Positions 1 through 7,333 of a stretch of 30,340 nucleotides of DNA are shown in pieces; the first letter of the stretch is position 1; every line of letters begins with the position of its first letter. This DNA comes from Candidatus Altarchaeales archaeon (GTDB lineage: Archaea; Altiarchaeota; Altiarchaeia; IMC4; SCGC-AAA252-I15), in contig WJJK01000141.1 of the NCBI GenBank assembly GCA_014729705.1, forward strand, positions 1 through 30,340, written 5' to 3'. The notes beneath the pieces were generated by a model. It was not told the DNA's origin. It ran no database searches and worked only from the letters and a program-made list of their open reading frames with translations. The position numbers and the translations under genes were made by a program.

Positions 1-922
1 AGCCCCCCAAGGCTACATTTGAGGATCCCAGATAACCGTGAAACTGTTTCTTATCCGTACTCCCTGAAGGACCTTGGGGTCCTTGAGGTCCTTCTGCTCC
101 ATCTAAACGAGAAACACAGAAGATGAAATCTGCAGACAAATTTTCCGCGGTAGTAAGAGATTGTATTTGCGGCGTCAAGAAATCCCCATCGGCAAGCTCA
201 GCAAAAAATACATTCAACAAGGGTCCCTGCAAATCCACAGCATCTGAGGGATTCCCGTACACCCTAGTTGAGCCAGAAAGGACGCTGCTGTCGTTTAACC
301 TTACTCTTATCTGTCCTTCATCGTCTATATCTCCCGCATAAGAGATCTGATAAAGACCATCGGACTTGATTAAAATCCTATCACTATTGGAGTCGTCGTG
401 TTCAAGTACTGCCGTGTTTGTTTCTAAATCAGTAGTATCCAGGGAAATGTCAGTCCAGCTCAAGGGTACGTTAGAGATAGAAGTAGTTCTGCGCGCCTGA
501 ACAGCGGCGGATTTGGTAGGAGGAGATAGCAGAGAAAGACTAATGCTGTTAGTACCAGAGGCTACTATAATGTCTGGTTGCGTAGATACAATAGCTTTGG
601 CTTGGGCCAAAATGTTTGGACTTTGATTTATTATCTCTTGTTCTACTGCCTGATCAGCTAAGGAACCTTCTACAGGAGGAGACAGCAATCCGCCGTCAAT
701 AAAAGCTTGACTTCCTGGGGTATTTAGTTGGTTAACTCCATCATCTAGCAGTACGGTACCAGCATTTATCTGAGTGCTTAGATCAGAAGATCGTCTTATT
801 TCTTCTGGAGTTAGAAAATCGGATGCAGTTATCTGCCCAAAAGATCCTGGTACAGTTATAGCAATGTCGTCCAGGTCTATTGGATTAGGCGTTTGGTTTT
901 TGAAAATAATGGTCTGAGGCAT
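1..922 (-). CDS. Phage appendage/tail structural protein with collagen-like tract, C-terminus outside the window
   Basis: The frame opens with ATG at 922, overlapping the upstream stop as ATGA, and stays open to the window edge, giving about 307 residues of an incomplete protein. It starts MPQT and is rich in Ser, Thr, Asp and Gly. A middle region of beta-strand-like text (about residues 155-240) precedes a short collagen-like Gly-X-Y tract, GAEGPQGPQGPSG, at about residues 274-286. Collagen tracts are common in tail fibres and other phage appendages. The MPxT start is shared with two downstream-facing neighbours (1721-2239 and 2577-3299). The exact virion part is inferred; a minor tail, neck or head decoration protein is equally possible. 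Confidence 0.7.
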   Translation of the reverse strand, partial: MPQTIIFKNQTPNPIDLDDIAITVPGSFGQITASDFLTPEEIRRSSDLSTQINAGTVLLDDGVNQLNTPGSQAFIDGGLLSPPVEGSLADQAVEQEIINQSPNILAQAKAIVSTQPDIIVASGTNSISLSLLSPPTKSAAVQARRTTSISNVPLSWTDISLDTTDLETNTAVLEHDDSNSDRILIKSDGLYQISYAGDIDDEGQIRVRLNDSSVLSGSTRVYGNPSDAVDLQGPLLNVFFAELADGDFLTPQIQSLTTAENLSADFIFCVSRLDGAEGPQGPQGPSGSTDKKQFHGYLGSSNVALGG

Positions 923-1719
923 CAAGTTCTCCAGGCAATCTCTATTGTGGCGAAGGCATCTGCTATACCTGCGCCTGTGGCGGAAATAAATACTTGTAGA
1001 ACATCTCCTTCACTAACATCGATGTTCAATCCGGAATCAACCGTAGCTGTGGCTGAAAGCACATTGGTGGTGTTTAGATCTGTAGAGTTATTAATTCTTA
1101 TGATGAAATCTTTGTTTGCTGCTCCGGTGATGTATCCGTAGGTGGCGGCGGTGATAGTACCATCTCTGGGAATGATCCAACCAGCAAAGTTGTTAATGAC
1201 GTTTCCGGGCCTTAGGTATGTCCCATCGCTGTTCCCATCTTCGGAATACAAAACCACCTGGCGGTCTATACTTAATCTCTTATTGCCTCTTGTGGGGTCA
1301 TTAATAAAGACCAAACCATCAGGCCCCGGACCTAAAGAAGCAATGCCTGCACCTGAAATAGTAATGTTTGGATCTGCAGTAGAAATACTTACTGTATTTT
1401 GTCCCTGAAGGGTCAGCGTCCCAGTTAGGGTATTTAGGGAATCTACGTCTGGTCCTTCTACTTCTTCAAAGGCAGGGCCGGATACGGTTATGGTTTGGCC
1501 TGCAGTGGAAACATTAACTATTCCTCCACCAACTACTTGTACTCCTGAGCCCGAGGCGGTGGAGTTGATGACGGTCTGTTCGAAGTTGGGCACCAAAAAA
1601 GGATTTTCTAAGAAGACTCTTTGGGCGTGAGTAGGTTCGTAGAGACCTATAGGGGTCCCGTCGGTTCCACTAACCGACCCCAAGCTTACCACTTGTCCTT
1701 CTACTGCTCGAAATACCAT
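922..1719 (-). CDS. Probable phage structural protein, beta-rich (265 aa)
   Basis: A 265-residue acidic protein of low complexity, rich in Gly, Ser, Thr and Val. Residues about 50-130 contain two similar beta blocks, ITVSGPAFEEVEG and ITISGAGIASLGPG, each after a run of the type NTVSISTAD. The C-terminal 120 residues, with motifs such as GWIIPRDGTITAATYGY and GDVLQVFISATGAG, resemble the jelly-roll-like C-terminal domains of trimeric phage and spore-surface fibres. It lies between two other structural-looking genes, with 1-base spacing to the gene above it. No catalytic motif is visible. Assignment as a fibre or appendage protein is inference from composition and context. Confidence 0.65.
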   Translation of the reverse strand: MVFRAVEGQVVSLGSVSGTDGTPIGLYEPTHAQRVFLENPFLVPNFEQTVINSTASGSGVQVVGGGIVNVSTAGQTITVSGPAFEEVEGPDVDSLNTLTGTLTLQGQNTVSISTADPNITISGAGIASLGPGPDGLVFINDPTRGNKRLSIDRQVVLYSEDGNSDGTYLRPGNVINNFAGWIIPRDGTITAATYGYITGAANKDFIIRINNSTDLNTTNVLSATATVDSGLNIDVSEGDVLQVFISATGAGIADAFATIEIAWRT

Positions 1720-1720
1720 T

Positions 1721-2239
1721 TTAAGTCTCCACCATTTCTACAGAAGTTATCTGTCCCCCGGAACGATTTATCGTAGAAGTTATAGTCTGCACCACGTTAC
1801 TATTTTCATCATGCTGGTTTTCTACTACTTGATTTACTCTTCCAAAAGAGTCGCGAGAAACGGACACGCTTCGGATTAATGTACCCGTGATGGGGGCTGT
1901 TCTTATGTCCACGGCCGAAACTCTTCCAAGAGGGTCTCGAACGATGTCGATAGTAGAAGTTTCTGCGAGATTATGTACTAGACTGTCTATTTGTTCATGC
2001 TGGTCTGGAACTATTGCTGAGGAGTTTATCTCCACGAAATTAGTGCCCGTGACTACAGTTATACCCGAACCTGCGGTTACAATACCCCTACCTGCGAAAT
2101 AGTTAGAGAAGGTTTGGTTAACTATCGAGATATCTTCTGTGCCAGTTATAACTGGTTCATCGAAGAACTGATTGAATTCAAACTCTTCTACTACGGAAGA
2201 GTCCTGTATTTGGGTGTTCGTTATTCGCGTGCGGGGCAT
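1721..2239 (-). CDS. Probable phage structural protein with MPRT N-terminus (172 aa)
   Basis: A 172-residue protein starting MPRTRITNTQIQDSSV. The N-terminal pattern MPRT followed by an NTQ or NQ step is shared with the proteins at 2577-3299 and 1-922, which suggests a common docking segment. The rest is beta-prone, with GSGITVVTGTNFVEI near residues 57-71 and repeated strands such as TIDIVRDPLGRVSAVDI and SVSRDSFGRVNQVVE. The two xGRV.xV steps look like a short internal repeat. It is 1 base from its downstream partner and 2 bases from the coiled-coil gene above. Role in the virion is inferred. Confidence 0.6.
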   Translation of the reverse strand: MPRTRITNTQIQDSSVVEEFEFNQFFDEPVITGTEDISIVNQTFSNYFAGRGIVTAGSGITVVTGTNFVEINSSAIVPDQHEQIDSLVHNLAETSTIDIVRDPLGRVSAVDIRTAPITGTLIRSVSVSRDSFGRVNQVVENQHDENSNVVQTITSTINRSGGQITSVEMVET

Positions 2240-2241
2240 TA

Positions 2242-2526
2242 TTATTTCTTCCCCGTTCTCTTAGATCTTGTTCTCTTGGGTGTCTTAACTCCCTTAGAGG
2301 CTTGCGCAAAATCTTCTTTTTCTTGAGAGGCTTTTGTTTGTTCTTCTTTGTTAATATCCAGAATGCGATTATAGGTATCTCTGATCAAGACTTCTAATAG
2401 TTCTGCTTGTCCTTTACGGAAAGCTATCTCGTCGAGAATCTTATCTCTTTGTCTCTCAAAATCAAGCAATAGATTTTTTAGTCCCTCAGTTCGGAGGTCT
2501 GCTCTTTCTTTAAACTTATCTGCCAT
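2242..2526 (-). CDS. Small charged coiled-coil protein (94 aa)
   Basis: A 94-residue, highly charged protein. Residues 5-65 look like one long amphipathic helix (LKNLLLDFERQRDKIL, then AELLEVLIRDTYNRIL), and the last 25 residues form a basic Lys/Arg/Thr tail. ATG at 2526 follows an ACAAGG ribosome binding site that sits directly after a stem-loop. It stands inside the structural cluster, so a chaperone, scaffold or minor virion role is possible, but nothing in the sequence decides this. I recognise no family. Confidence 0.6.
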   Translation of the reverse strand: MADKFKERADLRTEGLKNLLLDFERQRDKILDEIAFRKGQAELLEVLIRDTYNRILDINKEEQTKASQEKEDFAQASKGVKTPKRTRSKRTGKK

Positions 2527-2539
2527 AACTATTCCTTGT

Positions 2540-2565
2540 AAGCCATCCTCCAGAGAGGACGGCTT
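2540..2565 (-). promoter_or_regulatory. Intergenic stem-loop directly upstream of a ribosome binding site
   Basis: On the minus strand AAGCCGTCCTC pairs with GAGGATGGCTT around a TCTG loop: 11 pairs, one of them G-U. On the plus strand the same position would be an A-C mismatch, so the hairpin is better in the leftward transcript. It is followed by ACAAGG and the ATG at 2526, with no clear T-run. It may separate transcripts or stabilise a processed end. Confidence 0.5.
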
Positions 2566-2576
2566 TTTCTAAACGA

Positions 2577-3299
2577 TTAAGTCGGTGGGAACTTCCAAAC
2601 CTGAATAACATCGTTCTTCTTGATGTTGAACTCAAAAGCCAGCTGGTCTGGGGTACCAACAAAGTATACGTCGTTATCTGCACTGGAGTCAGCGCCGGGC
2701 AACTGAAGTATACCATTGACGAAAACGGATACGTTTTCTACAAAATCGGTGGCGTCTGTCCAGACAATAGTATCTCCAGAAACAGTCCAACCTGCGCCGG
2801 GAGAGGATAGATCTACAGCAGTATCTGCTCCAAAGTTTCCGCCAGTTCGAATCAGCTTCACCTTGGCTATCTCTCCAGCCTGAGAACCACTTACGGTGGA
2901 TAGGGCTGAGTCGAGCTCGCCTACCGCTTGTTCCAAGCTTCCGTTCTGGGTTACGAAAACAGTACTGGAGTAAATAGGAAATACGTCAAGGTCTCCAGAG
3001 GAGCCCACAAAGCTATGTAGATTATCAAGGGATCCGCGAGCGCCGGAAAGAGTAATCAGACCAGGGGTGCTTGCGGTGGGGTCAAACCAGTTGAAGTCAG
3101 GACTCTCACCCTTAATGTCTCTTAAAGCCGTCCGCAGGTAGTTCAGGTCCATAACCAAGGTACCAGATACCTGCGTGGGATCGTTAAGAAATGCATCGTT
3201 TACGATGTTCTCGGCAAATCCCAGATCCAGAGTGTCGTCGTATTCGATCCCGGAGGTTGTGGACCTGACCTGATTTTGTACTACTAAAGTACGTGGCAT
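2577..3299 (-). CDS. Probable phage structural protein, two-part (240 aa)
   Basis: A 240-residue protein. Residues 1-130 begin MPRTLVVQNQVRSTTSG and share the MPRT start with neighbouring virion-like proteins. Residues about 140-238 form a domain paralogous to nearly the whole of the next protein (3311-3679): both contain a PGxGW.VSGD.I block, a DA.(D/E)F step, a single NG strand turn and a final (D/E)(I)xQ(F/V) segment. ATG at 3299 follows GGAGGTAATCC. The repeated C-terminal domain suggests a module that trimerises or attaches to a common partner. A tail or baseplate appendage is the most likely role, by inference. Confidence 0.65.
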   Translation of the reverse strand: MPRTLVVQNQVRSTTSGIEYDDTLDLGFAENIVNDAFLNDPTQVSGTLVMDLNYLRTALRDIKGESPDFNWFDPTASTPGLITLSGARGSLDNLHSFVGSSGDLDVFPIYSSTVFVTQNGSLEQAVGELDSALSTVSGSQAGEIAKVKLIRTGGNFGADTAVDLSSPGAGWTVSGDTIVWTDATDFVENVSVFVNGILQLPGADSSADNDVYFVGTPDQLAFEFNIKKNDVIQVWKFPPT

Positions 3300-3310
3300 T
3301 GGATTACCTC

Positions 3311-3679
3311 CTATGTTTTCTCATGTTTCATAAATTGCAAAATCTCGTGTTTCCTCAAGGGAAACTCTAAAATAACTTTACTATTGGAGGTACTGTCTAT
3401 CACAGGGTAGAGATCATCAGAACCTCCTGTTAGTCCTAAATTGGTTAAGTTACCGTTCCAGTAAATAACAATCCTTTTCTGAAATTCATTTGCGTCCACA
3501 AAAGTGATTTCATCTCCTGAAACAGCCCACCCAGGACCGGGGTTGTTTATGTCTATAACAGTGCCTGGGTTTACAGTGCCATCTAAACGAACTAATACTC
3601 TTCGCAAGATGTCCTTAACCGCGTCTACGGGTCCTCCCGGACCGCCTTGAGGTGGAACCACTAAAGATAGTTCTGACAT
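3311..3679 (-). CDS. Stand-alone copy of the C-terminal structural domain (122 aa)
   Basis: A 122-residue protein. After about 35 residues with a Pro/Gly-rich stretch (PPQGGPGGP), residues 25-118 align by eye with residues 140-238 of the neighbour at 2577-3299: PGPGWAVSGDEITF against PGAGWTVSGDTIVW, and a shared NG turn and C-terminal LQF/IQV strand. The ribosome binding site AAGAGG lies inside a 12-base palindrome (3687-3698), which could mask it. It is likely a virion protein that arose by duplication of a domain. No catalytic residues are seen. Confidence 0.65.
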   Translation of the reverse strand: MSELSLVVPPQGGPGGPVDAVKDILRRVLVRLDGTVNPGTVIDINNPGPGWAVSGDEITFVDANEFQKRIVIYWNGNLTNLGLTGGSDDLYPVIDSTSNSKVILEFPLRKHEILQFMKHEKT

Positions 3680-3706
3680 AATACTACCTCTTAAGAGGGG
3701 GTAAAA

Positions 3707-3805
3707 CTACCGTATATCGGTAACCTGGGTCCTGTCAGGCTCGGCGGTCTTGGTTACGGTGGCAGTTCCGCCTGTTAAAATCCTGAAGTTTCGCAGGATG
3801 AACAT
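3707..3805 (-). CDS. Possible 32-residue peptide gene with a very strong ribosome binding site
   Basis: An ATG at 3805 opens a 32-codon frame ending TAG at 3707. It is preceded by AAAGGAGGAGG about 8-10 bases upstream, one of the strongest Shine-Dalgarno matches in the window, and by the stop of the gene above (TAAATG). The peptide starts MFILRNFRILTGG and is basic, with a hydrophobic N-terminus. A small stem (TACCG/CGGTA, loop ATATA) overlaps its stop codon. It could be a real mini-protein or a translated leader for the structural genes below. Confidence 0.5.
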   Translation of the reverse strand: MFILRNFRILTGGTATVTKTAEPDRTQVTDIR

Positions 3806-4006
3806 TTACCCTTCCTCCTCCTTTCGTCTTTCGTACTTACAATAATGCATCTTTGTACTGCAGACTTTATTTATGACTTTTCCATCTGAACCTGGTATTC
3901 GGCAGGCGCCGCTTTTGACGCTGCCTCTTCCACAACACGCTTTGGAAAAAACCCAGGTAAAATGTTTACAGTCAGTTTTGTTAAAATTGAAAATCTTTTG
4001 AACCAT
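3806..4006 (-). CDS. Cysteine-rich small protein (66 aa)
   Basis: A 66-residue basic protein with six cysteines (C13, C24, C25, C34, C49, C56) and several His. This spacing could bind a metal, but it matches no zinc-finger family I know. ATG at 4006 overlaps the stop of the upstream gene as TAATG and follows a GAGG site. Its C-terminal ERRKEEEG codons double as the ribosome binding site of the next mini-gene. Function unknown. Confidence 0.55.
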   Translation of the reverse strand: MVQKIFNFNKTDCKHFTWVFSKACCGRGSVKSGACRIPGSDGKVINKVCSTKMHYCKYERRKEEEG

Positions 4007-4194
4007 TACATAGCCTCATAATCGGATAAAGCCAAAAAATCATCCTCGTCCATTATAAAAGTCATTCCATTGAATAAATGAACCATTACTTGCTTCACCG
4101 GTACTCCTTCACAGCGCCACAAGTAGTAATGCCAATCCGCTACAAAATGATCGAGGAGTTTTATCAAAAAGTGACCCCCTCCGTGCCTAGGCAC
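4006..4194 (-). CDS. Small hypothetical protein (62 aa)
   Basis: A 62-residue protein with a GTG start at 4194, two bases after the lipoprotein stop. It is His-, Trp- and Tyr-rich in the first half (DHFVADWHYYLWRC) and ends in an acidic DEDDFLALSDYEAM tail. Translational coupling at both ends (TAATG below) supports it, though the ribosome binding site is weak. I recognise no family. Confidence 0.45.
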   Translation of the reverse strand: MPRHGGGHFLIKLLDHFVADWHYYLWRCEGVPVKQVMVHLFNGMTFIMDEDDFLALSDYEAM

Positions 4195-4195
4195 A

Positions 4196-4843
4196 TTATC
4201 TTAAGGTTTTTACAATTCTTCCAAGGTCCGATAACTGTTCCCTGTAAATAATCCTATATCCCGCTGTCAGGTCTACATCATTTTCTTCCCCGTCCCTGAG
4301 TACCTGCATTAAGTACAAAAATCTGGGCGGCTCGGGGTTTAGAATTTTTAGTCTGTTTTTTAAAGCCACATTAGCAGTGACATAATAAAGCCGCCAAAAT
4401 CTGGCTTTATCTATACTTTCACTGTCGTATTCTTTTTCTGTTTGGAAAAACTGCTCGGCTACTTTTTCTACCAGACTGTACCTTTTAAGTTGCTTCTCAC
4501 ATTTTTTACGAGTTTCTTCTAATCTAGTACACTCGCGAGCGTTTACCCTTAATACAATCATACTACTGTGTAAGTAAAAATCAAATCCCTGAGACTGAAT
4601 TGTGTCAGCCTCTATCAAATCTTCAGCAAGGGCTATTATTTCTTCTCCTTTTTCTTTCAGAAGATCCTCATCACAACCCTCGGCTTCCGGGGTATAGTTG
4701 GGGCCATCCAAACATTTGAGGACTATTTGTGCTACTTCACTATTAGCATCAAGGGCCCAGTGTGAGAGAAGCGGTGAGGGAGCCACACTTGTACAAGAAA
4801 GGAAAAATAAGGTACTTAAAAGTACGGTTAATTTTTTGAACAT
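4196..4843 (-). CDS. Probable lipoprotein (215 aa)
   Basis: The N-terminus MFKKLTVLLSTLFFLSC is a lipoprotein signal peptide: two Lys, a hydrophobic core and a lipobox ending F-L-S-Cys17. Cleavage would leave a lipidated Cys17 followed by about 198 residues. The mature part is mainly helical and acidic, with Cys pairs near C44/C58 and C112/C122 that could form disulfides. It sits beside membrane-linked genes at 4847-5989. Possible roles are an outer spanin, superinfection exclusion or a surface lipoprotein. Its length is above that of usual spanins, so exclusion or envelope modification fits as well. Function is inferred only from location. Confidence 0.65.
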   Translation of the reverse strand: MFKKLTVLLSTLFFLSCTSVAPSPLLSHWALDANSEVAQIVLKCLDGPNYTPEAEGCDEDLLKEKGEEIIALAEDLIEADTIQSQGFDFYLHSSMIVLRVNARECTRLEETRKKCEKQLKRYSLVEKVAEQFFQTEKEYDSESIDKARFWRLYYVTANVALKNRLKILNPEPPRFLYLMQVLRDGEENDVDLTAGYRIIYREQLSDLGRIVKTLR

Positions 4844-4846
4844 ATT

Positions 4847-5569
4847 CTAAACCACCGTGTCAATGATATCTATTATTTCGTTAAAACCCCTAGAGTTAAA
4901 TAAAGCCCAGTTGTTCATAGCAGGAAAAAGCTTTTTTAGGGACCCAAAAGCTTCGCGTACGTTGTTTTCTACCTTAGCATCGTGCGAAACCTTTATCAGC
5001 TCTTGTTCCAGCTCTTTCAAGTTCTCTTGGATTACCTCAGCATTGTTTCTTGCTCTTTTTTCCAAATAATCCTCGGACAGATTAGGATACTTTGCTTTGA
5101 GCATGTTAACATCGGTTATATAGTTAAGATCGTTGTAGATTCTTTCCAGCCTCTGGATGGTTTCCTTATTCCAGTTCTTGGAATCAAGAAGATCTGCGTA
5201 TTTGTTTTTTAGTTCTTCGTCTAAAGAGAAATGTAAATGAACAGAGTTAGGATTTATTAAAGGGTACTTCAGTTGCTCAAACTCTGCTCCCAACTGAAAC
5301 CTTTTCCAAATTTTCACTCCCATAGTACCTAAGGATAAAACGGGGGCCGCTATTGCGGCCCCCGGTACTGGAATAAAAGGTATAGTCGCTTTCAATACAT
5401 TTATCGCACGTAGGTAATTTGCGTCACTTAAAACCCTAGGCTTAATAACTATGTATTTTTTGTCTACCTTTTGATCTTGAGGCTTTGCAGCCTTGAGTAT
5501 GGCTAAAATAGCCCCTGACCAATCTACCATTTTTAGACGTCTCCACAAATTTCTAAAGAACTTTATCAC
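4847..5569 (-). CDS. Membrane-associated hypothetical protein (240 aa)
   Basis: A 240-residue protein with a GTG start at 5569 that directly follows the upstream stop (TAAGTG), with a GGGAAG site before it. A hydrophobic, Pro/Gly/Ala-rich stretch at about residues 61-85 (TIPFIPVPGAAIAAPVLSLG) could insert in a membrane. Residues 110-215 look like charged helices or coiled coil (ENLKELEQELIKVS). The N-terminus carries basic and aromatic residues (FFRNLWRRLKMVDW). With the 139-residue protein above it and the lipoprotein below, it may form a membrane or lysis group. I recognise no family. Confidence 0.55.
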   Translation of the reverse strand: MIKFFRNLWRRLKMVDWSGAILAILKAAKPQDQKVDKKYIVIKPRVLSDANYLRAINVLKATIPFIPVPGAAIAAPVLSLGTMGVKIWKRFQLGAEFEQLKYPLINPNSVHLHFSLDEELKNKYADLLDSKNWNKETIQRLERIYNDLNYITDVNMLKAKYPNLSEDYLEKRARNNAEVIQENLKELEQELIKVSHDAKVENNVREAFGSLKKLFPAMNNWALFNSRGFNEIIDIIDTVV

Positions 5570-5989
5570 TTACTTATCTTCCCGCTCACCAATCTCGTGG
5601 AGACCAGCCTCTTCGGCTTCCTTGCCTTTTATCTTGAGCTTCTTATTGGTAAAATCACGCCCAGCTTTGAGGGCAGCCTCTCGGGCCGCATCCATCTTTT
5701 CTACAGTTGTTTTACCAATTTGGATGTTGTATCTATTGGCGGCAATCTCAATAGCCTCATTGAGTACGGAGGTAGAGAGCTCATCAGCAGCAACCTCTGC
5801 GTTATCTATTACAGCATCGAGAATGGCTCTGCGCTTTTCTTCTCCGTCGAGATCGTTTCTAAAAGCTACGTCAATAACCATGGGCAGAAGAGATTCCACC
5901 ATTTCTTCAATTTGTTCGTCGTGCTTATCCCATAGAGCCTGAATCCAGTCCCAAGCCTTGGCAAACCACTCTCTAATTTTCTTTAACAT
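5570..5989 (-). CDS. Protein with amphipathic aromatic N-terminal helix (139 aa)
   Basis: A 139-residue protein. Residues 1-22 (MLKKIREWFAKAWDWIQALW) form a strongly amphipathic helix rich in Trp and Lys, suited to lie on a membrane surface. The rest is acidic and Ala-rich helical text ending in a charged tail. There is no full transmembrane span. It overlaps the gene above by one base (TAATG) and its stop abuts the GTG of the gene below. Candidate membrane-peripheral or lysis-linked protein; the family is not recognised. Confidence 0.55.
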   Translation of the reverse strand: MLKKIREWFAKAWDWIQALWDKHDEQIEEMVESLLPMVIDVAFRNDLDGEEKRRAILDAVIDNAEVAADELSTSVLNEAIEIAANRYNIQIGKTTVEKMDAAREAALKAGRDFTNKKLKIKGKEAEEAGLHEIGEREDK

Positions 5990-6237
5990 TATTTTTCCTC
6001 CCAGTTTACTTCGGACTCCAGATAGATGTAGGCCGAAGTTATTCTCTTTATTGGAGTTCCTTTTGAGTTTTTACAAACTAAATACTTTCCATCCGGGAGG
6101 GAGAACCAAGTTATCGTGTCTCCCTCAATTAAAGCCTCTTCTAAAATGACCTCATTCTGATCCAGAGCCAACAGCCCTTCTATTTTCTGGAACGAGTGTA
6201 CGCTTTTGGTCCCGCTGTAATCTCCTGTTAAATGCAT
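5989..6237 (-). CDS. Small hypothetical protein (82 aa)
   Basis: I choose the ATG at 6237 because GAGGGAACAAGAAA precedes it; a longer frame opens at 6273 without such a site. The product starts MHLTGDYSGTKSVHSFQ and is beta-prone, with an SLPDGKYLVCKNSKGTPIKRI segment in the middle third. Its first 86 bases overlap the end of the gene above. No domain is recognised. Confidence 0.5.
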   Translation of the reverse strand: MHLTGDYSGTKSVHSFQKIEGLLALDQNEVILEEALIEGDTITWFSLPDGKYLVCKNSKGTPIKRITSAYIYLESEVNWEEK

Positions 6238-6418
6238 TTTCTTGTTCCCTCTTTTTCTCAACGAACTTATCAAACTGCTTTTGTCTTTTTGCTATAAACT
6301 CGAGGACATCTAAAAGTCTAGGACCTGGTCTTCCTGTCCACCCAACGTGCAGAAACCCGTCGTCTGGTTGTTCTACACACCATACCTTGTTGGTACTATC
6401 GGTTAAAACTACAGGCAT
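6152..6418 (-). CDS. Small hypothetical protein (88 aa)
   Basis: The ATG at 6418 is chosen because AAGGAGACAAC lies right before it; an ATG seven codons upstream has no such site and would sit in the stem-loop. The N-terminal half is compact (VWCVEQPDDGFLHVGWTG), and the C-terminal half is a basic helix (KRQKQFDKFVEKKREQENAF). The 86-base overlap with the next gene is long for this genome, so one of the two may be shorter than drawn. Function unknown. Confidence 0.5.
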   Translation of the reverse strand: MPVVLTDSTNKVWCVEQPDDGFLHVGWTGRPGPRLLDVLEFIAKRQKQFDKFVEKKREQENAFNRRLQRDQKRTLVPENRRAVGSGSE

Positions 6419-6434
6419 GTTGTCTCCTTTTCCG

Positions 6435-6467
6435 AACACACGTATAGGGATTAACTCCCTATGTGTT
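6435..6467 (-). promoter_or_regulatory. Intergenic stem-loop upstream of a ribosome binding site
   Basis: Arms AACACA-TAGGGA and TCCCTA-TGTGTT pair around a 5-base loop, with a 4-base bulge (TACG on the minus strand). It lies between the phospholipase stop and the AAGGAG site of the 6418 start, with no T-run. It may be an intercistronic processing or transcript-stabilising hairpin. Confidence 0.45.
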
Positions 6468-6493
6468 TTAAGTTTAGGAGTTTATCCTTATCT

Positions 6494-7333
6494 TTACATA
6501 ACGTCGGATACGATTACTGCGTTGTATCCGTACTGGATCAGCCTTTCTACGTCTTGTGGGCTTAGCTGGAAATTAAATCCTCCTATTTCAAAAGTCGGGA
6601 TAACTATGGTTTTTCCCCACTCCTCTTGGGGGATGTGCCTGTTGTCGGCTGCATCCAGAAAGTATTCCGCCAGAATCTTAAGATAGTTCCAGATAAATAG
6701 ATACCGGGCTTGTACGTCCTGAACCTTTCTTTTTACACTAAAATCGGCTCGGGGACTTAAGGTAACTAGTAATCTTTCACCCTCGGGAAAAATGTCGAAC
6801 ATGTTGGTAATCAGAGCCCCATCAGTTACGGGGATTCCATCCAGCTCCTGGTAGGGAAAGATGAAAGGAATGGTGGACGACATTCTCACTGCCTTCCATA
6901 CGGGAAGGTTTGGGTACTTTTCTTTATCCAGGATTATTCTATCTCTGCCTAAAATGGTGACTACTGCTATCTTGCAGTCTATTTTGAAGTCTTTGAGAGT
7001 AGCCTCCCCAAAGATATCTCGGTAGAAATCGTCTAGGGGTTTCCCTGAATAAACGCTGGGGTTTGTTAGGCTGCAAAGGTTTTTTATGCTAAAGTCTTTG
7101 AAACTTTCATAAGGAGTATGTGGCGCCATCTGCTTGAGTTCTTCTATGCTTCTTCCAAGAGCATAACCAGCGGCTATAATGGCACCTCCTGAACTTCCTG
7201 CTATTCTCTTTATCTCATACCCTTTTTCTATAATACCTTCTATGCAGCCTACAAAACAGGGAGCTCTGACCCCCGAAGCGTTTAGAACTAAATCTACCTC
7301 TTTAGTCTTCCGTAATCTGTCCCACAACGACAT
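6494..7333 (-). CDS. Patatin-like phospholipase (279 aa)
   Basis: A 279-residue patatin-family acyl hydrolase, expected to cleave acyl chains from phospholipids. The family blocks are present in order: an oxyanion-type SGVRAP segment at about residues 20-25, the nucleophile elbow GSSGG (Ser48 in G-x-S-x-G), an RMSSTIPFIFP block at 150-160, and the catalytic Asp in DGA (Asp171). No signal peptide is visible, so it should act in the cytosol or on the inner membrane face. Its start overlaps the preceding 78-residue gene by 32 bases. In phage it could aid membrane breakdown at lysis, remodel membranes during infection, or act against competitors. Family call is firm; the role is inference. Confidence 0.85.
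   Translation of the reverse strand: MSLWDRLRKTKEVDLVLNASGVRAPCFVGCIEGIIEKGYEIKRIAGSSGGAIIAAGYALGRSIEELKQMAPHTPYESFKDFSIKNLCSLTNPSVYSGKPLDDFYRDIFGEATLKDFKIDCKIAVVTILGRDRIILDKEKYPNLPVWKAVRMSSTIPFIFPYQELDGIPVTDGALITNMFDIFPEGERLLVTLSPRADFSVKRKVQDVQARYLFIWNYLKILAEYFLDAADNRHIPQEEWGKTIVIPTFEIGGFNFQLSPQDVERLIQYGYNAVIVSDVM

Noticed and set aside
2540..2570. A plus-strand Rho-independent terminator (hairpin then TTTTT)
   Set aside because: No plus-strand gene is found to its left, and pairing is better on the minus strand.
2516..2716. A 66-residue minus-strand frame
   Set aside because: It lies antiframe over the structural gene at 2577 and has no ribosome binding site.
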